From Streptomyces cavernae (GTDB lineage Bacteria; Actinomycetota; Actinomycetes; Streptomycetales; Streptomycetaceae), in contig NZ_ML137710.1 of the NCBI RefSeq assembly GCF_004023625.1, positions 1 to 64,000 on the forward strand: 64,000 nt of DNA, in the 5' to 3' direction. A program made the position numbers and the translations under genes. Each line of letters begins with the position of its first letter. Position 1 is the first letter of the stretch. Positions 7,611 to 15,219 of the stretch are shown piece after piece. The notes below the pieces were generated by a model, which saw only the letters and a list, made by a program, of their open reading frames with translations, was not told the origin of the DNA and ran no database searches.

Positions 7611-7671
7611 CGGAAGTTGGACGTTCGGGAAGTCGGACGTTCGGAAGTTGGGCGTTCGGAAGTTGGACGTT
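7611..7671. repeat. Four tandem copies of a 15-16 bp unit
   Basis: The unit CGGAAGTTGGACGTT is repeated four times (7611-7625, 7626-7641, 7642-7656, 7657-7671) with one or two changes in copies 2 and 3. It lies in the 193-bp gap between the divergent permease and HAD genes, where both promoters should be. Its function is unknown: a simple repeat expansion or a set of protein-binding sites. Confidence 0.8.
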
Positions 7672-7740
7672 CGGACGGCGACAAGGCTTCACCAAGTCTA
7701 TGAGGCCGCTGCCCGGGGCCCGTTGGCGCGGCTGGGCACA

Positions 7741-8397
7741 ATGGCCCGTATGACCTCGTCCACGACTTCCTGCGCGCTGACCGTCGGATTCGACCTCGAC
7801 ATGACCCTGATCGACTCGCGGCCGGGCATCCACGCCTGCTACACGGCCCTGGCGGCGCGTACGGGGGCGGTGCTCGACGCCGATCTGATCGTCACCCGGC
7901 TCGGGCCGCCGCTGGAGGACGAGCTGATCAACTGGTTCCCGGCCGACGAGGTCCCGGCCATGGCCGACCTCTACCGTGAGATGTATCCCACATACGCCAT
8001 ATCCGGCACGCTCGCGATGCCCGGCGCCCGTGCCGCGATCGAGGCGGTGCGGGCCGCGGGCGGGCGCGCGGTCGTGGTCACCGCCAAGTACGAGCCCAAC
8101 GCCAAGCTCCACCTGGAGCATCTGCGCATGGAGCCCGACGCCGTCGTGGGCGGGCTGTGGGCGGAGCGGAAGGCCGAGGCGCTGCGCGAGCACGGGGCGA
8201 GCGTGTACGTCGGCGATCACACGGGTGACGTACGCGGCGCGCGGACGGCGCGGGCACTGTCCGTCGCGGTGGCCACCGGGCCGTGCGACGCGGAGGAACT
8301 GCACGGGGCGGGCGCCGATGTCGTACTGGCCGACCTGACCGCGTTCCCCGCGTGGTGGGACGAGTACCGGGCCACCCCCGCGAACCGGACCTACTGA
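7741..8397 (+). CDS. HAD-family hydrolase (phosphatase-like)
   Basis: A 218-residue haloacid dehalogenase-type protein. Motif I is VGFDLDMTLIDSR (two Asp, nucleophile first), motif II is in AVVVTAKYE, motif III Lys is in WAERKAEALREHG, and motif IV is YVGDHTGDVRGAR. It resembles phosphoglycolate phosphatase-like small-molecule phosphatases; the substrate is unknown. ATG at 7741 is chosen, with ATG 7750 possible. Its end overlaps the convergent membrane-protein gene by 7 bases. Confidence 0.88.
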   Translation: MARMTSSTTSCALTVGFDLDMTLIDSRPGIHACYTALAARTGAVLDADLIVTRLGPPLEDELINWFPADEVPAMADLYREMYPTYAISGTLAMPGARAAIEAVRAAGGRAVVVTAKYEPNAKLHLEHLRMEPDAVVGGLWAERKAEALREHGASVYVGDHTGDVRGARTARALSVAVATGPCDAEELHGAGADVVLADLTAFPAWWDEYRATPANRTY

Positions 8398-8639
8398 ACC
8401 GACCGTGCCCTGCGGCGGCCGGCCGCGGCCGAGCGGAGCACCCCGGCGCCCGCGATCAGGAACCCGACGCCCATGAGCATGCTCAGAGCGAACATGTACG
8501 ACGGGAAAGGCGTGGTCCCGAGCAGCAGCGGCGCCACCGTGACCAGCGTGGCCACGGCGCCGACGAAGAACACGATGACGCCGGCCCGGATCAGTCCGTC
8601 ACCGGCTTCGGCGGAATTCGTTTGGGTTTTGTCGCGCAC
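8391..8639 (-). CDS. Small two-helix membrane protein
   Basis: An 82-residue protein with two hydrophobic stretches (AGVIVFFVGAVATLVTVAPLLL and YMFALSMLMGVGFLIAGAGVL) and a basic C-terminal tail (RRRARS), so probably an integral membrane protein with cytoplasmic ends. It starts at GTG 8639. It is conserved-looking but has no named function known to me. Convergent with and overlapping the HAD gene. Confidence 0.7.
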   Translation of the reverse strand: MRDKTQTNSAEAGDGLIRAGVIVFFVGAVATLVTVAPLLLGTTPFPSYMFALSMLMGVGFLIAGAGVLRSAAAGRRRARSVQ

Positions 8640-8826
8640 CGGACCAGGGTAGTTCCTGGCGCAGAGGAACAGCCCGGCGACGTCTTGTCACCGGCCACCG
8701 GACCATTAGCCTTGGTACCGGCGGGTCCGACGACCCGCTGTAGTGCTGTCCAGAGCGGTTTGCAGCAGTTTCCACAGCAGTACTTCCCACAGCAGTTTTC
8801 CGACGAGGACGAGGACGAGGACCGAC

Positions 8827-8859
8827 GTGCCTACCGGCAAGGTCAAGCCGGTTACCTAG
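8827..8859 (+). pseudogene. Displaced 5' end of the cold-shock gene (left junction)
   Basis: GTG CCT ACC GGC AAG GTC AAG encodes the normal N-terminus of a cold-shock protein (PTGKVK). The frame then runs into element DNA and stops at TAG 8857. A purine-rich ribosome site (GAGGACC) precedes the GTG. The original promoter should lie in 8640-8826, where CACAGCAGT is repeated three times (about 8760-8800). The rest of the gene is at 16007-16390. The stub marks the left junction of the integrated element. Confidence 0.85.
8836..8847. other. attL core of the integrative element
   Basis: GGCAAGGTCAAG, the left copy of the 12-bp junction repeat. It lies at codons 4-7 of the cold-shock gene stub. 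The element sequence beginning CCGGTTACCTAGG follows. Confidence 0.85.
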
Positions 8860-8886
8860 GCACACAGACTCCGCTAGCCTCCCCTC

Positions 8887-10503
8887 ATGACACCTGGTCT
8901 GCGCTACCTAGCCTGTCTCCGCCTGTCTGCCGACTCGGACGGCTCGACGTCCATCGAGTGGCAGCGTGGCGTGATCCGACACCACGTCAGCTCTCCGCAC
9001 CTGTCCGGCGTCCTGGTGGGGGAGGCAGAGGACACGGACGTATCCGGCTCGATGAGCCCCTTCAAGCGCCCGAAGCTTGGACGCTGGCTCACGTCCAAGG
9101 CTGATGAGTTCGACGTGATCATTGCAGCCAAGATGGACAGGCTTACGCGTCGCTCGATGCACTTCAATGAACTGTTGGAGTGGGCGCAGCAGAACGGGAA
9201 GTTCATCGTCTGTGTTGAAGAGGGGTTCGACCTGAGCACCCCTCAGGGAAAGATGATGGCTCGCATGACGGCTGTCTTTGCAGAAGCCGAGTGGGACACC
9301 ATTCAGGCACGCATCCTCAACGGCGTACAGAGCCGTCTGGAGAACCGTTCATGGCTTACGGGCGCTCCGCCTACCGGCTACCGCATCAAAGCCGTAGAGG
9401 GAGGCAGGAGGAAGGTTCTGGAGATTGACCAGGACTTCCACCCGTACGTAGAAGAGATCTTCACTCGTGTCCGTGAGGGACAGTCCACACACAGGATTGC
9501 CCGAGACTTCAACGGCCGGGGCGTACTCACATGGGGAGACCATCTTAGGAAGTTGAAGGGGGAGGAAACCAAGGGAACGCAATGGCAGTCGACCATCATC
9601 AATAAGTTTCTCCGCTCCTCTTGGGTGCCCGGTATCTACACGTACAAAGGGGAGGCCGTTCTAGACGACCAGGGAGAGCCGGTCATTCTCCCTGAGAAAC
9701 CCCTAGCGTCCATGGACGAATGGACAGACCTGGTCGACAGAATCAAACCGGCTCACAAGCCTGTAGGAACGGAAAGCCGTACCGGTGGAAAGAGCCTGCT
9801 TGCCGGTATTGCTCGGTGCGGTAACTGTGGAGCGCCGGTTACTTCCCTTCTGAATTCCGGACACACTAGGAAAGACGGAGAAAGGATTCCCGGACACAGG
9901 TATTACCGCTGCTCCAACAAGTTCAAGGGTGGCGATTGCGCTAGCGGTCTTTACGTCCGTGCTGACGTGCTCGATACGTGGGTTGACCAGGAGATTCGCG
10001 GTAGCGTAGGCACGTGGGAGATGTACGAGCGAGCCGGTAAGGGACCCTCTCAGGCAAGGGAACTTCAGTCGGCTAGGGCACGCCTGGAAAAGCTGGAAGC
10101 TGACTTCCTGGCAGGTGAGTACGACGGGGAGGGACAGGAAGAGTCCTACCGGCGTATGCATAAGGGGCTGTCGGCAAAGGTTGCGCTACTCGCGAAGCAG
10201 GAAGAGGAAAGGGCTAACCCCACACTGAAAGCCACGGGTAAGGAGTACGGGGAAGTCTGGGAGTCCAAAGACCAGGAAGACCGTAGAGAATTCCTCCGCA
10301 CCTATGGCGTAAAGGTCTGGGCGTGGGATAAGGGGCAGGACGAAAGCGAGAGGGGAATGGTTATGGACCTGGGGGATATCCAGACCATGGCTAATGAGCT
10401 TGCCCTTACCCGCCCTGGAAAGAAAGGCAAGATGACGAGAATGCTGATTAGCCATAACGTCACCGAAGAATACCGATGGAAGGCATTGGGGTTCGCTCGA
10501 TAA
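8887..10503 (+). CDS. Large serine recombinase (integrase)
   Basis: A 538-residue site-specific integrase. The catalytic domain (about 1-150) has the nucleophile Ser14 in CLRLSADSDGSTS, AKMDRLTRR at 81-89 and a resolvase-like helix E (AVFAEAEWDTIQARI). The recombinase domain follows (about 160-300, LTGAPPTGYRIKA). A zinc ribbon at about 311-352 has CGNCG and a second Cys pair (YRCSNKFKGGDC). The C-terminal part has a coiled-coil-like segment (about 380-450). It should catalyse attP x attB recombination at the cold-shock gene. No ribosome site precedes ATG 8887, so the transcript may be leaderless. It reads inward from attL. Confidence 0.95.
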   Translation: MTPGLRYLACLRLSADSDGSTSIEWQRGVIRHHVSSPHLSGVLVGEAEDTDVSGSMSPFKRPKLGRWLTSKADEFDVIIAAKMDRLTRRSMHFNELLEWAQQNGKFIVCVEEGFDLSTPQGKMMARMTAVFAEAEWDTIQARILNGVQSRLENRSWLTGAPPTGYRIKAVEGGRRKVLEIDQDFHPYVEEIFTRVREGQSTHRIARDFNGRGVLTWGDHLRKLKGEETKGTQWQSTIINKFLRSSWVPGIYTYKGEAVLDDQGEPVILPEKPLASMDEWTDLVDRIKPAHKPVGTESRTGGKSLLAGIARCGNCGAPVTSLLNSGHTRKDGERIPGHRYYRCSNKFKGGDCASGLYVRADVLDTWVDQEIRGSVGTWEMYERAGKGPSQARELQSARARLEKLEADFLAGEYDGEGQEESYRRMHKGLSAKVALLAKQEEERANPTLKATGKEYGEVWESKDQEDRREFLRTYGVKVWAWDKGQDESERGMVMDLGDIQTMANELALTRPGKKGKMTRMLISHNVTEEYRWKALGFAR

Positions 10504-10518
10504 AGAGGGGAATAAAGA

Positions 10519-10612
10519 AAGGCCCTGCCAAATGGCGGGGCCTTATTCCTTTTATGGAATCGTTTATGAATTCAACCCCCCCTACCATTAACGGTTGAAT
10601 AACAATTGGGGG
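10519..10612. terminator. Terminator region between the integrase and the convergent GntR gene
   Basis: AAGGCCCTGCC (10519-10529) and GGCGGGGCCTT (10534-10544) pair over a 4-base loop, followed by ATTCCTTTT. A second hairpin is ATTCAACC (10570-10577) with GGTTGAAT (10593-10600), overlapped by a C6/G5 pair. Lying between convergent genes, the region can end both transcripts. Confidence 0.75.
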
Positions 10613-10678
10613 TGGTCCGGTCTTTCGCGTGCCTAGGGTCTCTTAGGGGAGAGGCAGTAGCCGTCTCTAAAAAGCTTT

Positions 10679-10918
10679 CTACGGCTTGGAGACGAACGAT
10701 CCTTGTCCCAGGATGGTATAGAGCCGCCCCTCTTCCCTGAGAGCCGCTACGGCTTTTTGGACGGTAGAGGGAGCCACGTCCAACTCCGTAGCAAGGTCGA
10801 CCACGGCAGGGAACCTCTCGCCAGGGGCGTATGTGCCGGCGTCCAGTCGTCGGCGCAGCTCGGCAGCAACCTGGGGCCATACGGGCTTGCTGCGGTCAAG
10901 ATCCATACGCCCGAGCAT
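10679..10918 (-). CDS. Short GntR-family regulator (DNA-binding domain only)
   Basis: A 79-residue protein consisting only of a GntR winged helix: PVWPQVAAELRRRLDAGTYA, GERFPAVVDLATELDVAPSTVQKAVAALREEG and a wing ending LGQGSFVSKP. The effector domain of full-length GntR proteins is absent. A start at ATG 10906 (MDLDRSKP) is as plausible as 10918. It is divergent from the 101-residue gene at 11044, a pairing often seen in Streptomyces integrative elements. The promoter region between them holds CGCGTAT repeats that could be its operator. Confidence 0.85.
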   Translation of the reverse strand: MLGRMDLDRSKPVWPQVAAELRRRLDAGTYAPGERFPAVVDLATELDVAPSTVQKAVAALREEGRLYTILGQGSFVSKP

Positions 10919-10944
10919 CCGTGAGTACGCGCATTCACGCGACC

Positions 10945-10966
10945 GCGTATACGCGTATGCGCGTAT
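10945..10966. promoter_or_regulatory. CGCGTAT repeats in the gntR divergent promoter
   Basis: CGCGTAT occurs three times at 7-8 bp steps between 10945 and 10966, containing the perfect palindrome ATACGCGTAT (10949-10958). It sits 27 bases upstream of gntR and about 80 bases upstream of the divergent gene, so it is a good candidate operator for the GntR protein. Confidence 0.55.
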
Positions 10967-11043
10967 CCTCAGCTTCGGAAGTACCCCCGCGACCGGGCGA
11001 ACGGTCCGGGGGCGTGGCCACCAGCCATGAGGAGCTGTTGACA

Positions 11044-11349
11044 GTGAGCCAGCCTAGCCATGTCCGGCTGTTGCCCTGGAAGGGGCCGGAAGGGAAGCCA
11101 GCGCATCTCGTCACGGACGGCACTCCCACACCCCTGTCTCTCCTGGCAGACAAGATCGAGACTCAGCAGATCGAATCAGCAGCCGTGATCGTGGAGTTGG
11201 CGCGGCCGATGGTGGGGGAGGAAGCCAAGCTGACAGCGGATGAGCTGAGGTGGATCGCCGGACGGCTCATCGAGAGCCTGACGGACGTACTGAACATCGC
11301 TGAGAGCCGCGCACAGAGGCTCCCGGCGTACGAGGAGCCGGGGGAGTAG
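11044..11349 (+). CDS. Conserved Streptomyces hypothetical protein, GntR partner
   Basis: A 101-residue protein that starts at GTG 11044, 9 bases after GAGGAG. It begins VRLLPWKGPEGKPAHLVTDG, then helical segments (LLADKIETQQIESAAVIVELARPM, LTADELRWIAGRLIESLTDVLNIAESRAQRLP). I recall this family as common beside short GntR regulators in Streptomyces genomes and integrated elements, without known function. It has its own terminator. Confidence 0.7.
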   Translation: MSQPSHVRLLPWKGPEGKPAHLVTDGTPTPLSLLADKIETQQIESAAVIVELARPMVGEEAKLTADELRWIAGRLIESLTDVLNIAESRAQRLPAYEEPGE

Positions 11350-11360
11350 CCCAAGCCCTC

Positions 11361-11395
11361 AGAGAGCCCCTGGACGCCTTGTCTGGGGGCTCTCT
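11361..11395 (+). terminator. Hairpin terminator
   Basis: AGAGAGCCCC (11361-11370) pairs with GGGGCTCTCT (11386-11395), a perfect 10-bp stem over a 15-base loop, 11 bases after the stop at 11349. No T-tract follows, as is usual in Streptomyces. Confidence 0.75.
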
Positions 11396-11461
11396 CATGT
11401 CCAAGCGCAGATGTTGCTCAAGCCAGGGTCCGACAGGGTTTCCCTTGGGCATCCTTTCCGC

Positions 11462-11953
11462 ATGTCGCTTCCAGTCATTGCCATCGTGGTTGCGTCGGTG
11501 AGTGCCGCATTCACCGCAGCCAATATGATTGTGTCCTACCGCACCTATAGGCGTGTACGGCCCAAAGTGAAGGTACGACTCTGGCGAACAGGTGTACAAG
11601 TTCCAGAGCAAGAGGCTAAGTCGGCTTCCTACCTGTTTGTTCTTCGCCTCATCAACGATGGCACAACTCCGGTGACGGTTGAGCGTATTGAACTGTGCCG
11701 TTATGAGTCAGCGTTTGGGAGACGGCGATTCAGCTTGGTGAAGGGCAGCAGAGGATTCGACCCGAAGAACAGATGGGGGACTCCGCCTCCGGTTCTACCC
11801 GCTTTGGACGGCACGACCTACCGTTTTACGGTGCCGACAGGCGCTGTTTCTGCCAGGGACCGCCTGCGCTTCCGAGTCCTGCTGTCCAATGGGCGTACGG
11901 CTACAAGTCGTCGGGTCCCGACTAAGGATTGGTCACTGGGCGAAGTGGAATGA
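11462..11953 (+). CDS. Membrane-anchored protein with beta-sandwich-like domain
   Basis: A 163-residue protein with one N-terminal membrane segment (VIAIVVASVSAAFTAANMIV) and a basic stop-transfer (YRTYRRVRPKVKVR). The remainder is beta-rich with an Ig-like alternation (SYLFVLRLINDGTTPVTVERIEL, YRFTVPTGAVSARDRLRFRVLL). The frame is open upstream, but ATG 11462 removes a tail that shows no similarity to anything. It is the only obvious membrane protein of the element. It might act at the cell surface, for example in exclusion, but that is inference only. Confidence 0.65.
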   Translation: MSLPVIAIVVASVSAAFTAANMIVSYRTYRRVRPKVKVRLWRTGVQVPEQEAKSASYLFVLRLINDGTTPVTVERIELCRYESAFGRRRFSLVKGSRGFDPKNRWGTPPPVLPALDGTTYRFTVPTGAVSARDRLRFRVLLSNGRTATSRRVPTKDWSLGEVE

Positions 11954-12058
11954 CTCATGTCTGTTTGTCAGTGGCGCGTGCGACGATAGAAGGGAAGTTG
12001 AGGAAGGGAGGTAGACAACATCAACAATCCACCACGTAAGCCAGCGAGGAAGTTGAGA

Positions 12059-12223
12059 GTGGGTGACCATCTGAGGCTCTGGAACGGCAAAACTGCCGAG
12101 ATTCTGGCGATTGAGGAAGCGGTGAGCCAGGTAGGGAAGAAGGCTCTCATCCTGCGTCTGTACAAGGCGGGGAACATGGCTGTTAAGCGGGACACCTTCG
12201 TGAACATGCACTATCCAGAGTAG
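12059..12223 (+). CDS. Small basic protein (54 residues) of the element
   Basis: A frame ending at TAG 12221 encodes GDHLRLWNGKTAEILAIEEA and then VSQVGKKALILRLYKAGNMA and KRDTFVNMHYPE, a plausible small beta-barrel (KOW-like) fold. GTG 12059 is 8 bases after GAGGA and is the best conventional start. The same frame is open back to 12002. A near-perfect ribosome site, AAGGGAGGT, lies at about 12004-12012, but it is followed at ideal spacing only by ATC, not a normal start codon; that start would give 67 residues. Confidence 0.5.
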   Translation: MGDHLRLWNGKTAEILAIEEAVSQVGKKALILRLYKAGNMAVKRDTFVNMHYPE

Positions 12224-12238
12224 TAACTACAGTGGCGC

Positions 12239-12274
12239 GGAGCCGGTATCTCCAAACTCGGAGGTATCGGCTCC
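12239..12274 (+). terminator. Hairpin terminator
   Basis: GGAGCCGGTATCTCC (12239-12253) pairs with GGAGGTATCGGCTCC (12260-12274) through a 15-bp stem with two G-U pairs, followed by TTTAG. It ends the transcript of the small ORF. Confidence 0.75.
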
Positions 12275-12368
12275 TTTAGTTGGTGGTGTGCGAGAGGAGT
12301 AACTCCACAAGACCGGAGTCAATCGACTAGTACCAGTAAGTCAATCACTAAGAACAAGGATACCAGCA

Positions 12369-13142
12369 ATGACAGACACAACGAGAATCACCGTAGACGT
12401 ATTGGACGGGCCGAGCGTCAGATACAGAGACGGGGCGTACTTTCAGGGAAGCAAAGCTCTCCTATATAGCTGGGACTTGTCTCCAGCCGCACTGAAGCTA
12501 TGGCTCATTCTTGACGACCATGCGCAACAGAACAGAATTGCCAACCCAGGGAGGAAGCGTCTAGCGGAGTTGGTGAACGTCAAGAGCCTACGAGCTCTCG
12601 ACACCTACATTGATGAGCTGGAAGACCAGGGCTGGCTAATCGTCACTCAGGTTGTTGACTCGTCGGGACAGCACAGCAATGCATACACCCTCACCATTCC
12701 GAAGGGCTTGAATGTCCTTACCGACGATTACAAGCGCTCCACCAAAGAGATTGAAGTGAAGCCAAAGCCCAAGATGGAGAAGACCAGGGCGGCACTGGAA
12801 GTCAAGGAAACCGATATCGCCCCTCGCTACGCCCTGAGCTACAACCACACCAGGGAGGACGTACCGGCTCCAAGGGGAGGCGTACAGAGAGCCCTAGAGC
12901 TTAGCCAGAGCGCCCGTAGGGACACTCAGGCACTCCAGAGCAAGACACCACAGAGACCAGCTCTACCGGCCGCACAGAGCGAGAGTGCTAGCCCAGTGAA
13001 GAAGGGTGCTCCTGCTCCCGGAAAGAGGGATCTGACAGAGGCCAAAAGCATTGGCACGCTGGAAGCCTTCCAGAGGGCAATCCCCCACAACTCACGTGCG
13101 GCGCAGCGAGCCTATGACGCGTTCCTCAAAGAACAGGGATAG
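12369..13142 (+). CDS. Winged-helix protein, candidate replication initiator of the element
   Basis: A 257-residue protein. Residues about 30-110 form a winged helix (LSPAALKLWLILDDHAQQNR, RLAELVNVKSLRALDTYIDELEDQGWLIV). The middle is basic and low in structure. A short helical motif closes the C-terminus (AQRAYDAFLKEQG). This is the layout of small plasmid or phage replication proteins: N-terminal wHTH, flexible linker, C-terminal partner-binding motif. The start ATG 12369 has AAGGA 7 bases before it. A set of iteron-like repeats begins 35 bases after its stop, which supports a Rep role. No sequence-level family was recognised, so the assignment is inference. Confidence 0.55.
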   Translation: MTDTTRITVDVLDGPSVRYRDGAYFQGSKALLYSWDLSPAALKLWLILDDHAQQNRIANPGRKRLAELVNVKSLRALDTYIDELEDQGWLIVTQVVDSSGQHSNAYTLTIPKGLNVLTDDYKRSTKEIEVKPKPKMEKTRAALEVKETDIAPRYALSYNHTREDVPAPRGGVQRALELSQSARRDTQALQSKTPQRPALPAAQSESASPVKKGAPAPGKRDLTEAKSIGTLEAFQRAIPHNSRAAQRAYDAFLKEQG

Positions 13143-13176
13143 CCGTTCCACGGAAGGGGTGTCAGAGCGACCCCTA

Positions 13177-13314
13177 GCAGGATTCTACTAGGGGGGTAGC
13201 AATATCTTGCTAGGGGGGTGTGCAGAATACTGCTAGGGGCCCGTGCAGGATTCTGCTACCAAAGAATACTAAGAGAAAGATACTAGATACTAAGGGAAGG
13301 ATACTAAGAGAAAT
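13177..13314. repeat. Iteron-like repeats, candidate replication origin of the element
   Basis: Four units of 22-23 bp start at 13177, 13199, 13222 and 13245. Each has a dyad core of the type GCAG-N4-CTGC, followed by TAGGGG in the first three. A second set follows: ATACTAAGRGAARG at 13266, 13287 and 13301 plus a short ATACTAG at 13280. That stretch is about one-third G+C, very low for this genome. Two helical turns per iteron, dyad cores and an adjacent AT-rich tract match a plasmid-type origin. The rest of the gap to 13650 holds only a small CCGCC-TTCG-GGCGG-like hairpin near 13380 and no convincing gene. Confidence 0.65.
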
Positions 13315-13650
13315 GGCAAACTAGAGGGTAGACCAAGGGTGAGAGAGATTTGGGGTAAGCCCTGGTTGAGACTAATACCCGCCTTCGGCGGATTGGGTTT
13401 CCCTGGTTTTACCTGATTAGGAATCCCCCGACTTCTCTATTGGTATTCCTCTGGTAATGGAATACCTCAGCCGGCTGGGGTACATTAATTCCTTTATTCA
13501 ATAGAGAAATGAGGCTACTGTAATTGTTTTTCAAAGGAAATTCACCGAGGATACCCGGTTTCCGTAGGTCACCTGGTTTATTTCTCTGTTCCACTTCTGA
13601 TGCACCATTCGAATCCCCTGGAATGCACAGCTCATCGTGTCTGATTCCAA

Positions 13651-13693
13651 AGAAACCCCCTCTTAGCCTTTGCGAGCCTGAGAGGGGGTTTCT
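13651..13693. terminator. Hairpin terminator of the minus-strand winged-helix operon
   Basis: AGAAACCCCCTCT (13651-13663) and AGAGGGGGTTTCT (13681-13693) form a perfect 13-bp stem over a 17-base loop, 35 bases past the stop of the 223-residue gene. Confidence 0.85.
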
Positions 13694-13727
13694 GTTTGTG
13701 CCCTGAATCGCTGGATCATTCTTGCCG

Positions 13728-14399
13728 TTAATGGGATTCCAGGCTGTATCGAGTGTTCCTGTTCTCGGATCTGAAGAGAACTCCATTCAGTTTCCCCCAA
13801 GAACTCGAAGCCGGCTCGGGGTATAGCCCTGCATTCTTGAGTTCTTCCATGATTGCTTCGTAGTCGTCTTCGAATTCTTGCAAGAACTCATCTCGCCTCA
13901 TGAGTTCGCCTGTTCGTTTCAGCTCGGAATAGACAGCCTGAGCCGGGAAGCTCAGGCTTTCTAGTTCTTTCATTCGTCCCTCTCGTCCGCCCATGTAGTG
14001 AAGGTTCGTGTCTCGCGCTCCCATGAAACCGATGGAAGACGTAACCTCATGAATCACGCCCGTACCCTTTAGCTCTTCCAGAGCATTACGGAACTCACCA
14101 GGCGCAGCACCAGGGAATACCTCTTGGAACTGTCGCTCTACCTCGCTGGTCTTTGCTGGGGTTGGTCTCTCGTAGGCATCAAAGCCCTTGACGATTTCAA
14201 CGATGGCGGGACCACTCTGCGAGAGAATCGCTTCTCTACGCTGCTGCTCCTTGTACTGCTCCACCATGCGGTGTTGCTCGGCCTCCAAAGCCGCTTGCTT
14301 AGCTCTCTTCTCTACCTGGTACTCAGGGTAGGTAACGCGAGCCCAGTAGTTATCTGAACGCTCCTGAGTGCCGAATGTGAATGCGTTGGTGTTGGTCAT
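13728..14399 (-). CDS. Element protein with two winged-helix-like segments
   Basis: A 223-residue protein, last gene of a four-gene minus-strand operon. An N-terminal helical coiled-coil-like part (VEKRAKQAALEAEQHRMVEQYKEQQRREAIL) is followed by two segments with a winged-helix pattern: about residues 80-135 (TSEVERQFQEVFPGAAPGEFRNALEELKGTGVI) and about 145-205 (AVYSELKRTGELMRRDEFLQEF, YEAIMEELKNAGLY). AGGAGAG precedes ATG 14399. Probably DNA-binding. No named family recognised. Confidence 0.6.
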   Translation of the reverse strand: MTNTNAFTFGTQERSDNYWARVTYPEYQVEKRAKQAALEAEQHRMVEQYKEQQRREAILSQSGPAIVEIVKGFDAYERPTPAKTSEVERQFQEVFPGAAPGEFRNALEELKGTGVIHEVTSSIGFMGARDTNLHYMGGREGRMKELESLSFPAQAVYSELKRTGELMRRDEFLQEFEDDYEAIMEELKNAGLYPEPASSSWGKLNGVLFRSENRNTRYSLESH

Positions 14400-14408
14400 A
14401 GGTCTCTC

Positions 14409-14660
14409 CTAGTTCTGTGTGTATCGGCGTGGCTTGTGGTTACGGTCCACAAAAAGCTTTCCCTCGTCTTCTAGCTCCGCTACTGCGTCTCTGAGGTCTC
14501 TTCGATTGAGTCCCAGACCTAGAGCCTCACAAAGCTCATCCTGGGTGAACCTAAGTACCTCTTCCTCATCTTGTGAGTTCAGGTATAGCCAAAGCATGTT
14601 TGCTCTGGCCTTGATCCTTGCCTCTCGCCTTAGCTCGATTACTTCTGTCTGCTCTTGCAT
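14409..14660 (-). CDS. Small winged-helix protein of the element
   Basis: 83 residues. The pattern MLWLYLNSQDEEEVLRFTQDELCEALGLG then RDLRDAVAELEDEGKLFVDR is a typical winged helix with the wing at the C-terminus. AAGGATGAG precedes ATG 14660. It lies 9 bases before the next gene and 12 bases after the previous one, so it belongs to one transcript. Likely a DNA-binding regulator or replication accessory. Confidence 0.65.
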   Translation of the reverse strand: MQEQTEVIELRREARIKARANMLWLYLNSQDEEEVLRFTQDELCEALGLGLNRRDLRDAVAELEDEGKLFVDRNHKPRRYTQN

Positions 14661-14672
14661 CTCATCCTTTCT

Positions 14673-14861
14673 CTACGCTACTAGCGCTCTCTCTGGCCAC
14701 TCAGACAGCTCTCTAAGGCACGCTCTGATGTGGTCCGGGGTCATGTGTGTCTCGTGCGCGAGTACACCCGTAGAGACGTACTCATGACGCTCGTAATGGG
14801 CACGGATAACGTGTAGCACCGTGAATGCCTCAGGGCTGATCTCTGCAATGCTTGTGCTCAT
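14673..14861 (-). CDS. Small winged-helix protein of the element
   Basis: 62 residues from ATG 14861, which follows AGGGG. The sequence EAFTVLHVIRAHYERHEYVS, TGVLAHETHMTPDHIRACLREL has the helix pattern of an HTH. The frame is open further upstream, but that part overlaps the preceding gene. Second gene of the minus-strand operon; function unknown. Confidence 0.55.
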   Translation of the reverse strand: MSTSIAEISPEAFTVLHVIRAHYERHEYVSTGVLAHETHMTPDHIRACLRELSEWPERALVA

Positions 14862-14871
14862 GTCCGTACCC

Positions 14872-15099
14872 CTATGCCAGCCAGCCGGAACGGCGTAGCT
14901 CGGCCTTGCAGGCATCGAGGGATACGAATGGAACACGCATCTTGGCCAGGTAGTCCTCCCATGCCTCTTCAGTGAGAGGGAGGCCGATTTGCCATGCAGA
15001 CCACACGACTTTCGCGTGTGTGGACAGGTTCTTGACCTGGTAAATGGGTACGGCTGGAACGGTCGTACGTGGAATCTCAACCGTGTTGGTTGTGCTCAT
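14872..15099 (-). CDS. Small winged-helix protein, first gene of the minus operon
   Basis: 75 residues, start ATG 15099 with GGAGAG at good spacing. The core LSTHAKVVWSAWQIGLPLTEEAWEDYLAKMRVPFVSLDACKAELRRSGWLA fits a winged helix, much like the N-terminal domain of the candidate Rep protein (LSPAALKLWLIL ... GWLIV). The promoter must lie in 15100-15219. Probably the regulator of this operon or a replication accessory. Confidence 0.6.
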   Translation of the reverse strand: MSTTNTVEIPRTTVPAVPIYQVKNLSTHAKVVWSAWQIGLPLTEEAWEDYLAKMRVPFVSLDACKAELRRSGWLA

Positions 15100-15219
15100 G
15101 GAAACTCTCCAGGTAGGTCGATTGGTTTTATCTCTCCGTCGACCTCACCCTTCTGTATTAATGATCTCACGTATCCGTTCAATGTTGGTAAGAGCCGGAC
15201 CGCCCCTGAGCAGCGAAAA

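Noticed and set aside
5959..7703. Long plus-strand ORFs opposite the FecCD permeases
   Set aside because: Products are Arg/Pro/Ala-rich antisense artefacts of high-G+C codon use; the minus strand encodes clear permeases.
13409..13786. 125-codon minus-strand ORF beyond the winged-helix operon
   Set aside because: It runs through a terminator and its composition is not protein-like; it overlaps the start of the terminator hairpin 13651-13693.
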